Source: Costus lasius (taxonomy: Eukaryota; Streptophyta; Magnoliopsida; Zingiberales; Costaceae). Taken from it: 64,000 bases of DNA. Below, piece by piece: positions 45,998 through 57,700 of the stretch. Made by a program: the position numbers and the translations under genes. The notes beneath the pieces were generated by a model, which searched no databases, had not been told where the DNA came from, and worked only from the letters and a program-made list of their open reading frames with translations. The stretch is taken from assembly GCA_027563935.2 (NCBI GenBank), contig CM050452.1:31380850-31444849 (forward strand), given 5' to 3'. Numbering within the stretch: position 1 is the first letter of the stretch; each line of letters starts with the position of its first letter.

Positions 45998-48900
45998 ACC
46001 GGCCCAAGAGGTCAGCCCTCAGTGTTATTCCGATGAGGAGTCGAGCCCTCGACCCACCTTGGCCGTTGTCCGCTGCACTCTTGTCCAAACACCCCCTCCA
46101 TCCGAGTATTGGAAGCGTACGAGTATCTTTTACACTTATATTAAGTGTAACGGGCACTCATGTAAGATAGTTATTGACGGAGGCAACAGCCTTAATGTCG
46201 TGGCCCACACCGCTGTCACCCGCTTTGGCCTCCCCTTGGTGCCACACCCTCGACCCTACTCCATTGCTTGGGTTGACACGTCGAGTCTCCCCATCACCCA
46301 TCGTTGTCAGGTGCCCATCTACTTCGGTGACTATGCCGAGAAGGTGTGGTGCGATGTCACGTCCATGGACGTGGCCCATGTTCTCCTGGGCCGACCTTGG
46401 CTCTACGACCGCGACGTGATTCACTACGGCCGGTCCAACACCTACATCTTCCAGCACGGAGGGCGTAAGATCTGCCTGACTCCGGCTCCGCCCAAAGAGT
46501 TGCGGGCCTCCACATCCAATGGCATTGTGACTACCACTCCACCGGCCCACTCGGTCCCTCAGACTCTTACCCTTGTTCGACCCAGCTCTCTCATCTCCGA
46601 GGCCCGTGAGTCCGAGACCATCTATGCGCTGATGGTGCGTGAGGTTTCACCCTCTCCGCCAATCCCACCGATCCCTTTGCTAGCGGAGGTTTCAGCCTTG
46701 CTCTCTGAGTTCTCAGACATCTCCCCCGTTGACCTTCCTATTGGTCTTCCCCCGGCCCGCGACATTCAGCATGTCATCGACCTCGTCCCTAGGGAATCTT
46801 TGCCCAACCTACCACACCACTGCCTTAACCCCATTGAGCACACGGAGCTCAAGTGGCAGGAGGGCGATCTTCTGTCCAAAGGCTTAATCCGTGAGAGTCT
46901 TAGCCCCTGCGCCGTCCCAGCCCTTCTTACCCCTAAGATGGATGGTTCATGGCGGATGTGTATTGATTGCCGCGCAATCAATCGCATCACGGTGAAGTAC
47001 CGGTTCCCTATCCCGCGCCTTGACGATATGCTCGACCTCATATCTGGTGTCTGCTGGTTCTCCAAGCTTGACCTCCAGAGCGGCTACCACTAGGTCCGCA
47101 TCCGCGAGGGCGATGAGTGGAAGACGGCCTTCAAGACGAAGGACGGCCTCTACGAGTGGCTTGTCATGCCCTTTGGTCTCACCAATGCGCCGTCGACCTT
47201 TATGAGTCTCATGAGCCAGGTCCTTCGCCCCTACATGGGGAAGTTCTTCATCGTTTACTTTGACGATATCCTCATTTATAGTCACACCCGCGACGACCAG
47301 CTCGCCCACTTGCGCTTGACCTTCGACCTCTTGCGATAGGAACACTTGTTCTTCAACGCCAAGAAGTGCTCTTTTCTTGAACCCCCAGGTCCAGTTCCTT
47401 GGGTTCATCGTGTCTTACCAAGGCCTCATGGTTGACCCAGCCAAGATTGAGGCCATTCGCCAATGGCCTGAACCGAAATCTGTCACTGAGGTCCGTAGCT
47501 TTCTCGGCCTTGCAGCCTTCTATCGCCGATTCATTAAGGGTTTTAGCACCATTGCTGCCCCTATGACGGCCTGCACCAAGCACGAGGTGTTCTCATGGAC
47601 CCCTGCCGCTAGACGTGCCTTCCTAGTGCTTAAGGATATCAAGACGTCAGCCCCTGTCCTTCGCCTACCCGATTTCTCGAAGGTCTTCGAGGTCGCCTGC
47701 GATGCCTCCGGTACCGGCATTGGTGGCACTCTTAGTCAGGAGGGGCACCCCATTGCCTTCTTTAGCGAGAAGTTGAACGAGGTGCGCTAACAGTACTCGA
47801 CATACGATAAGGAATTCTACGCCATCGTTCAGTCCCTCCGACAATGGCGACACTACCTCCTACATAAGGAGTTTGTCCTGTTTAGTGACCATCATGCCCT
47901 CTCGTTCCTCAACGCGCAGAAGAAGCTTGCCCCTCGCCATGCGAAGTGGGTCGAGTTCCTTTAGCAATATACCTTTGTGATCACTCACAAGGCTGGCAAG
48001 GAAAACATCATGGCTGACGCGCTCAGCCGTGTCCGGTTCTTACTGTGTGTTCTGTCCACCTCGGTTCTCGCCCTGGACCACATCCGCGACGAGTATGTAG
48101 ACTATCCTGACGTTGGCCCCATTCTTGCCCGGCTCCTTGCTGATGACCCACTAGACTCGCCTTACCGTTTACACGACGGCTTCCTTGTGTACGGTAACCG
48201 ACTCTGTGTTCCCCGCTCGTCCCTTCGCGAGCATCTCTAGATTGAGCTTCACGCGGGTGGTGCCACTGGTCACCATGGTCGTGACAAGACCCTAGGTTTG
48301 GCCGAAGATCATTTTTTCTGGCCCACCCTTCGGAGGGATGTAGAACGGGTCATCCGCCATTGTGGTACGTGTCAGCGTGCCAAGCCCCGCCCTGCCAACA
48401 CCGGGTTGTACACCCCGCTGCCCGTTCCTAAGGGTCCATGGCTCGACATTCGCATGGACTTTGTTCTAGGCTTACCTCGCACGGCCTAGCGCCATGACTC
48501 CATCTTCGTTGTCGTGGATCGCTTCTCTAAGATGGCACACTTTGTGCCTTGTTCCAAAATGGCCGATGCTTCACGCATTGCACATCTCTTCGTCAAAGAG
48601 ATTGTCCGCCTACATAGTCTCCCCTTGACCATTATGTCCGACCGTGACCCTTGGTTTGTGGGACACTTCTGGAGGTCCCTGTGGTCCCTACTTGGCTCCA
48701 CTCTCAAGTATTCCTTGGCCTACCATCCGCAGATGGACGGTCAAACCAAGGTGGTGAATGGTAGTTTGGGCAACCTCTTGCGGTGCTTAGCTGGCGACTT
48801 CCCACGCCATTGGGCTGAGCATCTTCCCGTCGCGGAGTTTGCGTATAATAGCGCCTTCAATCGGTCTACCGATCTGAGTCCTTTCCAGGTCGTTCTTGGG

Positions 48901-49532
48901 CACCAACCTCGCAAGCCTCTAGACATGCATAATTTCCCCGCTTATCCTTCCCACCATGAGTCTGCTCATACATTTGCGTTGACGAGATTCGCCGCCAGAT
49001 TTTCTTGAGCAATACACGGTATGCTGCTAAGGCCAACGAGCACCGTAGGCCACATCACTTTGTGGTCGGTGAGTGAGTGTTTGTGAGAATCCACCTTGAG
49101 CGTTTGAGGTCTAGAGCCAACTGGAAGCTCCAAGCACGCTGTGACGGCCCCTATATGATTCTGCGGCGGGTTGGCAGCAACGCTTATGTCCTCAACCTGC
49201 CCGAGGACTCTCTCATCAGCCCCGTCTTCAATATCGCGGATCTGCTGCCCGACCATGCGCCTCTTCCTGAAGGCGACCACCCTTCTGCCATGGCGAGCTC
49301 TTATTCTCCGGAGGAGAATTCTCCCCACCCCGGGGGAATTGACGGAGTTAGGACCAGCTCATGGGACTCCCCACCAGCCTCGGACGATACCTGGAAAGAC
49401 TCCCCAGGGCCAGAGGGAGAAGTCCCAGAAATCTCAGCTCAAACAGGTGTCTGCAACACCAAACAGGGAGAGACACGCCATCAAGAAATACCAAGAGACA
49501 CCTTGAAGAGGCATTTTGAAGAGACTCTTTGA
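45998..49532 (+). pseudogene. Pol part of the G2 gag-pol polyprotein, broken
   Basis: Continues the gag frame. Order: aspartic protease (CKIVIDGGNSLNVV), RT ([37 protein letters not shown]), RNase H ([11 protein letters not shown], then KENIMADALSR), integrase zinc region (HFFWPTLRRDV ... HCGTCQRAK), core (MDFVLGLP, SDRDPWF) and GPY/F-like end (GPYMILRRVGSNAYVLNLP). Stops are TAG 47091, 47337, 47962, 48238 and 48487, TAA 47788, and TGA 49074. There are frameshifts near 47378 and 48980. The third integrase acidic residue is Lys (DGQTKVV, usually E). The last open stretch runs about 190 bp into the 3' LTR, and the 5' LTR keeps the same frame. Confidence 0.92.
49332..49339 (+). other. Probable polypurine tract of G2
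   Basis: A short GGGGGAAT run lies just before the LTR tip TGACGGAG. It is weak as a purine tract. Confidence 0.5.
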
Positions 49533-50271
49533 AGAGACATTTTGAAGAGACATTTTGAAGAGACTCTTTGAAGAGACATTTTGAAGAGACATTTTGAAGA
49601 GACACTTTGAAGAGACATTTTGAGGAGACACCTTGAATCTATATAAGAGAGATGGGTTCTCTTGGGGGAGGTAGTTTTTTTGTGTGAGAATTTCAAGCTT
49701 TGTAGTAGCATCTAGTCCACTTTAAACTCCAAGGGTTCTTGCCTAGGATCCCTTGTCTTGTAATCGTTTTGTGCTTCAATCAAATTTGGTCGCCGGAGTG
49801 CCTCCCATCATTTCGGGTGCCGATCTTTGCCTTCAAGGATTGTTTTCAACTTGGGCGCCTAGCCCTTGCATTCCTCTAGGGCGCCTAGCCCTTGCCTACC
49901 TCTAGGGCACCTAGCCCTTCGTCTACCCTCAAGACTCCTCGCCCTCCTCTCTGACCCGGTCGAGGACTCGCAACGCTCCGCTTCCACAGCCTCGTAAAGG
50001 TTCCGTGCGCTCATGCATGCTCGAAAGTTGGCTCTACGAGTCAGGTAAGTAATTTCAATTGTAGCATCGTGCCCTGGTTTTCTCGGCTATCGGTATTACT
50101 CAAGCAAGTCACGTTGTGCGGCACGAGTTTCATCGGTTTTCTCAGATTTTTCCCCGTATCGCACGTTTCTTCTTCCCTCGCCTTACGACCCTCCCACGTT
50201 TTCCGCATCATCGTCTCCACCACCTTAGTGTACTGATCTAAGGACCCCCAACCTATTCATCTGATGCGTCA
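49340..50271 (+). repeat. 3' LTR of G2
   Basis: 932 bp, about 95 percent similar by eye to 32945-33867. The 13-bp repeat spans about 49503-49634 and the TATA box is at 49640-49646. Ends GCGTCA at 50271. Confidence 0.88.
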
Positions 50272-51184
50272 CTTCGCGTCCCATGAGGGTGGGATGAGAT
50301 GCACAAAGTGACCTATGTTTCTTAAGGTGGGCACGCCGGCCGGTTGCTCCGAGCAACTCCCCTTGTTGAGACAGTCAAGGCATTTCATGTCTAACGAGGG
50401 CTGGATATAGCATGAAACCTGATGTCTCATATTTTCATAGTCCTTTTGACCTATATTTACCTGTGAAACTAGACCTATTTTCATGCTTTTACATCTCTTT
50501 CCAGCTTATTTCATTAACTTTTTTCAGAAGCTTCACTATTTATCGTGTTTGCTTAAATACAGGTCAATTCACCCACTTTTGGAGCTACATGGACGTACAT
50601 TTACATATCTTAGTGAATTAGGAATCTCGACAGGAAGTTTGGTTGCAAACAGGAGTAATTTCAAGAATTACGACTGAGGCCATAATCTACATCACGACTG
50701 TAATTCTCTGACAGGCTATACGAAGGACCTGTTTCTATACGAGCATAGGCAGACGCGGTCGTAAATTCTTCGATGATAACTTTTCAGATAAAGACGCCCT
50801 TGAGAAGAAAATTACGGGCATGGCTGTGGTTTGCCTCTCGACGGAAATCTCGCATCCGGCGCAAGAGTTTATCTGTAGCCGCCATAATTTATTACCAGCT
50901 GTCGTGGATTAAATGAGCATTAATCGTCTGAAGGTTACGAGATTTAATAAGGCTGCAATTAATGCATTTTCGTTACAAGTCATAAATGCGGAGTTTATTT
51001 ATTAACCATCAAGACTCAGAATGGATGAGAATTAAGTTGAGAATTTGAAGAGTCATGCAATTAATAGATGAGATTTAATGTAGAATGTGAAGAGACACAC
51101 CATAATGGAGGGGAGCACCCGGAAGGCGCCCAGAGGCCCAGGGAGTGCCAAGTTGGGGCTCCAGGAGAAGAGAGGAGGACTACA
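50272..51184 (+). repeat. Left part of a Tat-like gypsy LTR (G3), interrupted by C6
   Basis: This stretch contains no gene. Its continuation after C6 (60302) reaches an LTR end facing a tRNA-Asp-type primer site, so at least the right portion is U3 of a Tat/Athila-like LTR. A possible LTR tip is near 50413 (TGAAACCTGATG). The first 140 bp, from 50272, are not identified. Confidence 0.55.
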
Positions 51185-52867
51185 TGTTGGGGTATGCCCT
51201 TAAGGCTAATGTTTGAGGCCTTGGGATTGTAACAGTATCATGTATAAACTTTTATGTTTATAAAGGCAATGGTTGTCATTCAGTATGTTACATTGTCTGC
51301 TGCAATGAGTGTACTTCTGAATGATGTCTCAATGCTGTTCAGCTAGGCTGACATGCTGTAATGTCCTTAGTCGAGATATCTTGGTGAACATGAGACAGCC
51401 TTGATATGATTGAGACTAATATGTGTACTAATCTTATAGGATGCTTCGAGCATGGAATAAGATGTAGACTCATGGGTACATTGGATGTACTGGACAGACC
51501 CTACTAGGATATTCAATTGCTTGTCACAATGTGAATAATCCTTGATTGCATCAAGTGGCACATGTCCTCTGACTTGAGATCGCTTGTGTTTCTAAATGAT
51601 GATTGTCATTGTTTTGAGTTAGTTCAATATCATTTGAAACATAATGATTATAGACTATCTTGGATAATGAGCTTGAGTCAGGTTAGGGCACTAGTGATAG
51701 ACAAAGGATTGCCATCTCCTGGATTGGAGTGTGATGTTCTAGAAGGGGCCCCCCTGGATGAGATGATTGAGAAAGTGTATGGCCATACCCAGGTGACTAT
51801 GTTCATCTGATCTAATCATGCTCATCATATTGGAGTTACAAGCTTGACCCGCTTGTCCAATAAGAACATCCAGTGGCAAAGGATACATGCATGCCTTGTG
51901 AAGTGGATTCACACTTGTGCTATGGTTTGGGTGTAGTCTTGGAAGACTCTTTCCTTTATATAGGGAGACAGTGATGTGTTGCTAGATACCCCTCACTGAT
52001 CGTGATAACGTAGGTTATCGTTACCGACATTTAAAGGAAACCCTCAGGGTCGCACAATTTGGTGATATGGCTTACTTAAGTCAGATCGTGTGGACTGAAT
52101 TGTTTTGGTTCAGTTTAAAGGAGTTTAAACTCTGATTGTAAGTGAGATCTGGTCTGATCATGTTTGATTGATTAGGGCTTGAGATCGGTAAGCTTCGATC
52201 GAGAGTGTAGATGCTAGATCGGTGAGATCAAGAGCATCAAGAGATGTACGGTTAGATCTTGAACCTTCATGGTTCATATGAGATTTAGACCATGGCTTGG
52301 CTTGGTTCGATTTGTCATTTGGACCAAATGAAATTGGACCGAATTCAATTGAACCAATTCACAAGACGTGAACGCATGGTTCAATTGAGTTGGCGTTTTG
52401 GAATGGATCAAAAGACATGAACGCATGTCTTGATGACTTTCCTTTTATGGAAGTCTTGAAACGCCAAAACGCCTATGTTGACTCAACGCCTCTAGGCTTC
52501 GATGCTCTCTCTTGGGTGAGGTATCATTTACGCAAGGAGAAAGAGCTTTCGAAGAGGAAGAAGCTTTCATCTCGTCTCCTCAACACAAAGGACAACTTGG
52601 CAATTTTTGCTAGCACAAGAGTTGCACAAGGAGTAAGCCTTCATCCCTTGTGTGTGATTTCTTTGGAGAAGATCCCTTCGATCTTTACTTCCAAGTCGCC
52701 ATCTACTCATGGCTATGGTATGAATTACTTCTCATCTATACAAGCTTTGATGTTGATCATATGGCATGCAAAAGATCCTAATAAACCCTATGCTTCCTTG
52801 CGAAAATCTTGAATATGCGCCAACCCCTTTAGGGTTTCACGCCCCCCTCTTGAAAGGGGTTTCTTCA
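51185..52867 (+). repeat. 5' LTR of C6
   Basis: TGTTGGGG to TTTCTTCA. Hairpin at 52004-52019 with loop GTAG, the only loop in the main family that is not GNRA. U5 start ATGGCTATG at 52709-52717 and donor GTATGA at 52718. Confidence 0.96.
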
Positions 52868-52869
52868 AT

Positions 52870-52881
52870 TGGTATCAGAGC
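52870..52881 (+). other. Primer binding site of C6 (initiator tRNA-Met)
   Basis: TGGTATCAGAGC two bases after the LTR. Confidence 0.93.
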
Positions 52882-53790
52882 ATGGTTTTCGCATGTTCAT
52901 ATGATTGCTTTTGCTTGTTGTGATCCGTGTATGCTAATACATGTTATAGATCTACATGAAGGTTTAATTAAGTTTGCGCATGTTACCTTAGATACATGTT
53001 TCTATCTAGTTGCGCATGTTAACTTAGTTGAAAGCTTCTTATTTTGTTGCGCTTGTTGAAGATGTTTTAAACAAAACTTACATCTTGCGCGCCTATCACC
53101 TAGATCTATATTTGCGCCTACTATAAACCCTTAGACGGGTTGATGGGGTTGAAAGCATCATCTAGTATAGATCAAACTAGTCTGATCAGACCATCTGATA
53201 GCCTAGATGGATCAACCAGATGGCACCTGTGCGCAAGCACGAGGTGGCTATAGGTCGATTGCATCACAGGCGTGTAGCGAGGTCTGGTTGAGACAACTAA
53301 CGAACACACATGAGTTAGGCCCGGGGTCACACCCGCTTGCCAGAACTCATGATGGTTGTTCAGCCCTTGGCGCATGCATGGTTGACCATTAGGTCAACTC
53401 GAGTCAGTTATGACTTGGTGCATGCAAGGGCATGGATCTAACTAGATTGATGAGTGGATCCCTATCAATGGACCGTTGTAAGGATGTAGGGCACATAAGA
53501 AAAAGTAAAATTGATGCCAATGGGTTTTCAAAATTTTATTTTCTTTGTAATGGATCACATGTTGATTGAATGATGCCATGATGCTTGTTTATTTAATCTT
53601 ATGTGGGTTGCCCTTTATTGTGTGCTGTGCTGGGGCCTGCGAGCCTGGTAAATTGTAAATTAATATTATTGTGATCTGTGCATCACATTTCTAATTAATT
53701 TATTGTATAATTGACCTGCGAGTCAATCTTGTCTAGATAGATTAAAATGTATTTTAATCAGACAAGAGTTCAAAGCACACATGGCAAAGG

Positions 53791-53850
53791 TGCATGCAGC
53801 TAAGGCTTTTCCAGGTGGGAAGTCTAGGGTTCGACCCTAGGACAGGCGCA
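53791..53850 (+). other. tRNA T-arm-like segment in the C6 leader
   Basis: GTCTAGGGTTCGACCCTAGG (about 53822-53841) forms a 6-bp stem around a TTCGA loop and contains a box B core. C2 lacks this stretch. Confidence 0.5.
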
Positions 53851-54168
53851 TTCACCTGGTGGATGCACCTGAGCTGCATTGAGCGCTAGGGCCCTGGGTT
53901 GGACCAGATGAGATGCAAAAGACCCAAGAAGAGCAAGTGAAGACTTAAGTTGATTTAAGGTCTTACTTAGGCTCTATGGGCTTTTACCACATAAGATCCA
54001 TGCTTTCTTTTATTTTTCAATAATTAGAATTGCATGAGTTATTTATCTTCTGCTATAGCCATAGGATTTGCCTGATAGTAAGAAGATAAAAGACCGTTAA
54101 AATCCAACGCTAAAATATCAAGCACGTAATGCCTTCTGGCGCGAAACCTCACTGTTCTGACTATCGTT

Positions 54169-54202
54169 GGGGCCGTGTTGTACCCACTCAGTGGGCACGC
54201 CC
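54169..54202 (+). promoter_or_regulatory. Leader hairpin 2 of C6
   Basis: GGGCCGTG/CACGCCC outer stem (one bulged C), TTGTA bulge, CCCAC/GTGGG inner stem, loop TCA. Confidence 0.6.
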
Positions 54203-54377
54203 ATCTATCTTCAGACGGTGTGTGATTTCACCTGCGTGTTACAGAGAAGGGATTTATCGCTTCTCATTGCTCAGCATAGCACGTGGTGGTCCAGGGAGTA
54301 GGTCAGGTCAGCTTGACCATGTAGGCTACATATGGGGCATATGTTAGCTATATGGAGGCAGCCATCTAAGGGATCAG

Positions 54378-54411
54378 AGACTGTGTTGTACCAACTCAGT
54401 TGGCACAGTCT
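54378..54411 (+). promoter_or_regulatory. Leader hairpin 1 of C6
   Basis: AGACTGTG/CACAGTCT outer stem, TTGTA bulge, CCAAC/GTTGG inner stem, loop TCA. Confidence 0.6.
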
Positions 54412-54713
54412 GCTGGATTGCCCAGATGAAGGGGAATCGCACGGGTTGGCGATTGGCAGGGACTGCCTACCAGAAATTAGTGCTTGCACTCTCTGTGCAT
54501 CTTATCTCGCCTGAGCGGGACGCGGAGACCAAGTATGAAATCTGGATCCCATCTCACTAAAAGAGTGTTACTCTTTCGGACTATTTTAATGGATTTTTCA
54601 GTCAGAGAAAATAGTGAGAAAAAGAATCTTTCTTAAGTCCTGGATTGATTCTAAACATTGATACTGACCTTGCTGTTCTTGCATTGTTGTAGATTCCTGC
54701 AGCAACGAACACC

Positions 54714-57700
54714 ATGAGCTTCAATGTGCGATCCCTACTGGAAAGGGAGAAGTTTGCTGGGCCAAACTTCTCAGACTGGTTCGGACACCTTAAGATCGTT
54801 CTTAAGGCTGAGAGGAAACTGTATGTCCTCGAGACGGTTGTCCCGCCTCAACCCGCTGTGAACGCCGCAAGGGCGGTTCGTGATGCCTATGAAAAGCACG
54901 TCAATGATAGGATTGATGTCACTTGCCTGATGCTAGCATCTATGACGCCACCGCTGCAGCGTCAGCATGAGGATATGTCTGCTATAGAAATTATAGCAAA
55001 CCTCAAGATGCTATATGCTGCACAGGCGAGGACTGAACGCTATAATTTGACCAAGCTTTTCTTTCAGAGCAAACTGGCTGAAGGAAGCCCAGTGGGAGCT
55101 CACGTGCTCAAGATGATTGGGCACAAGGAGGCTCTGGAGAAACTGGGGCATACCATCAATCAGGAGCTTGCTGTAGACATTATTCTGCAGTCTCTCCCGC
55201 CTTCTTTCGATGCGTTCATTATTAACTTTAATATGAACAAAATCGATTGTACTCCGGCAGAGCTGTTGAATATGCTCTTGACTACTGAGGAAACTCTGAA
55301 GGGAAAGCCTTCAACCTCTGTCTTAATGGTTCCTTCCAGGAACAAGAAGAAGGGGAAGAAGGGCAAGGCCCCTGTCAAGAGTTACAGCAAGGCTCTGAAA
55401 CAGAAGGTTAAGCGGTCGAAGGACAACAGGTGTTTCCACTGTGGCCAGCTGGGTCACTGGAAAAAGGACTGTAAAGCGCTCCAAGGAGACAAGAAGGGAA
55501 GCATTGCTTCTGGCTCAGGTATTTTTGTGACTGAAGTCATGATATCCTCTTCTTCTATTTCATGGGTGTTGGACACTGCATGTGGAGTTCACATTTGTTC
55601 AAATGTACAGGAACTCAAGAGAAGAAGACAGGTGGGACAGCATGAGGTGGACCTACGCGTTGGAAACGGGGCACGGGTTGCTGCTGTTGTTGTAGAGGAT
55701 TATTACATCTCATTACCATCTGGCATTGTATTAGAATTAAACAATTGTTACTTTGTACCCAGTATTACCAAAAATATTATCTCTATTCCTGCTCTTGTTA
55801 GGAAAGGGTTTTCCTTTGAATGCAAGATTTCAAAGTGTTATCTTACTCTTGATAATATTGTTTATGCTACTGGTTCAATTAACAATGGGTTATTCATGTT
55901 GGACATGGACTATTCTATACAAAACATTGATAATAAGAAAGCCAAGTATGCTGATGACAGCACCTTGTTATGGCATAGTCGTTTAGGCCATATTAACAAG
56001 AAGCGCATTAAGCGGTTGCATGATCATGGACTGCTGGGATCATTCTCCTATGAGGAGATTGATACATGCAAAGCTTGTTTAATGGGTAAAGTGACGAAGT
56101 CTCCTTTTCCTAACAAAGGTCAAAGGGCTTCAGGTTTACTTGACCTTATACACAGTGATGTGTGTGGGCCATTTAGTAAACATGCTAGAGGTGGCTATTC
56201 ATACTTCATTACCTTTACTGATGATTTCAGTAGATACGGGTATGTCTATCTGATGAGGCATAAGAGTGAATCTTTTGACAAGTTCAAAGAGTTCAAGAAT
56301 GAAGTACAGAATCAGCTAGGCCGAAATATCAAGGCACTTCGTTCTGATCGTGGTGGAGAATACCTAAGTCGAGAGTTTACTGACTATCTAAAGGAGTGTG
56401 GGATTATCTCACAGCTCACTCCACCAGGAACACCGCAATGGAATGGTGTGTCCGAGAGGAGAAATAGAACGTTACTTGATATGGTTCGTTCTATGATGAG
56501 TCAGGCTACTCTACCTTAATCCTTTTGGGGATTTGCACTGGAAACAGCTGCAAAGGTACTAAACCGAGTGCCATCCAAGGCCGTTTCAAAGACTCCATAT
56601 GAGTTGTGGTATGGGAAACAGCCTAGCTTGACATTTATTAAGATCTGGGGTTGCGAGGCTTATGTCAAAAACCTCGCCTCTGGGAAACTGGAGAGCAGAT
56701 CTGAGAAATGCATCTTTGTCGGATACTCTAAGGAAACTAAGGGTTATTATTTCTACGATCCCAAAGAGAACAAGGTATTTGTTGCTCGGACGGCCATTTT
56801 TCTTGAGAAGGAGTTTCTTCTGCAAGAGGCCAGTGGGAGAGAAATAAAGCTGGATGAGAATCCAGAGGAAGGACAAAGTAGTCAAGCACAGTTGGATGAG
56901 CCTGAGCCGGTAGAACAGGTTACTAAACAACCTGAGGCTCAGATATCACGGGAACCGCGAAGATCGGGAAGGATCCGTCGTCAGCCTGAGCGCTATGACG
57001 GAGTCTACATCATTGATAATGATGAACCCCTCACTTATGCGGATGCGGTCAGTGGACCGGAGTCAGCTAGATGGCTTGAAGCTATGCGAGCCGAGATGGA
57101 CTCCATGTCAGATAACCAAGTCTGGGATTTGGTTGATCCGCCTCCGGGAGTAATCCCTATAGGCTGTAAATGGATCTTCAAGAAGAAGATTGACATGGAT
57201 GGTAACGTGGTTACCTATAAAGGCAGGCTAGTAGCGAAAGGTTTCAAACAAATCTACGGGATAGATTATGATGAAACTTTCTCTCCTGTAGCCATGTTCA
57301 AGTCTTTTCGGATTCTTTTCGCAATAGCAGCATATTACGATTATGAGATCTGGCAGATGAATGTGAAGACGGCTTTCCTTAATGGAAAACTGGATGAGGA
57401 TGTGTATATGACACAACCTGAAGGTTTCACTAATCCATCAGATCGTCATAAAATATGCAAATTAAAGAAGTCCATTTATGGACTTAAGCAAGCATCTAGA
57501 AGCTGGAATATTCGTTTTGATGAATCAATCTCTGAGTTTGGTTTCATCAAGAACGAAGATGACCCGTGTGTATATAAGAGGTTTAGTGGGAGCGTGATTA
57601 CTTTCCTAGTCCTCTACGTCGATGATATCTTAATCATTGGAAACGATATTCCTGAACTGCATGCTGTTAAGGCATGGTTAGGAAAATGTTTTCAGATGAA

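Larger units (their letters stand above)
32945..50271 (+). mobile_element. Ty3/gypsy retrotransposon G2, host of nested C5
   Basis: LTRs about 32945-33867 and 49340-50271, an initiator-Met primer site, and a gag-pol frame that is continuous across the C5 insertion once one CCTCC copy is removed. The flanks do not match: ACCTA (left, end of the C3 fragment) against CTTCG (right, Tat-like sequence). So the two ends may not come from one simple insertion. The coding region is riddled with nonsense codons (see findings). Confidence 0.88.
52718..54692 (+). other. Predicted leader intron of C6
   Basis: Donor ATGGCTATG^GTATGA. Acceptor CTGACCTTGCTGTTCTTGCA..TTGTTGTAG^ATTCCTG. 1975 bp. Splicing gives ATG GCT ATG ATT CCT GCA GCA ACG AAC ACC ATG, in frame with gag at 54714. 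Other leader features are listed separately. Confidence 0.6.

Noticed and set aside
52390..52812. 140-residue ORF in the R-U5 region of C6 (also 59824-60246)
   Set aside because: Other LTRs of the family do not keep it open, it overlaps the predicted U5 start in another frame, and splicing at the proposed donor would not join it to gag in frame.
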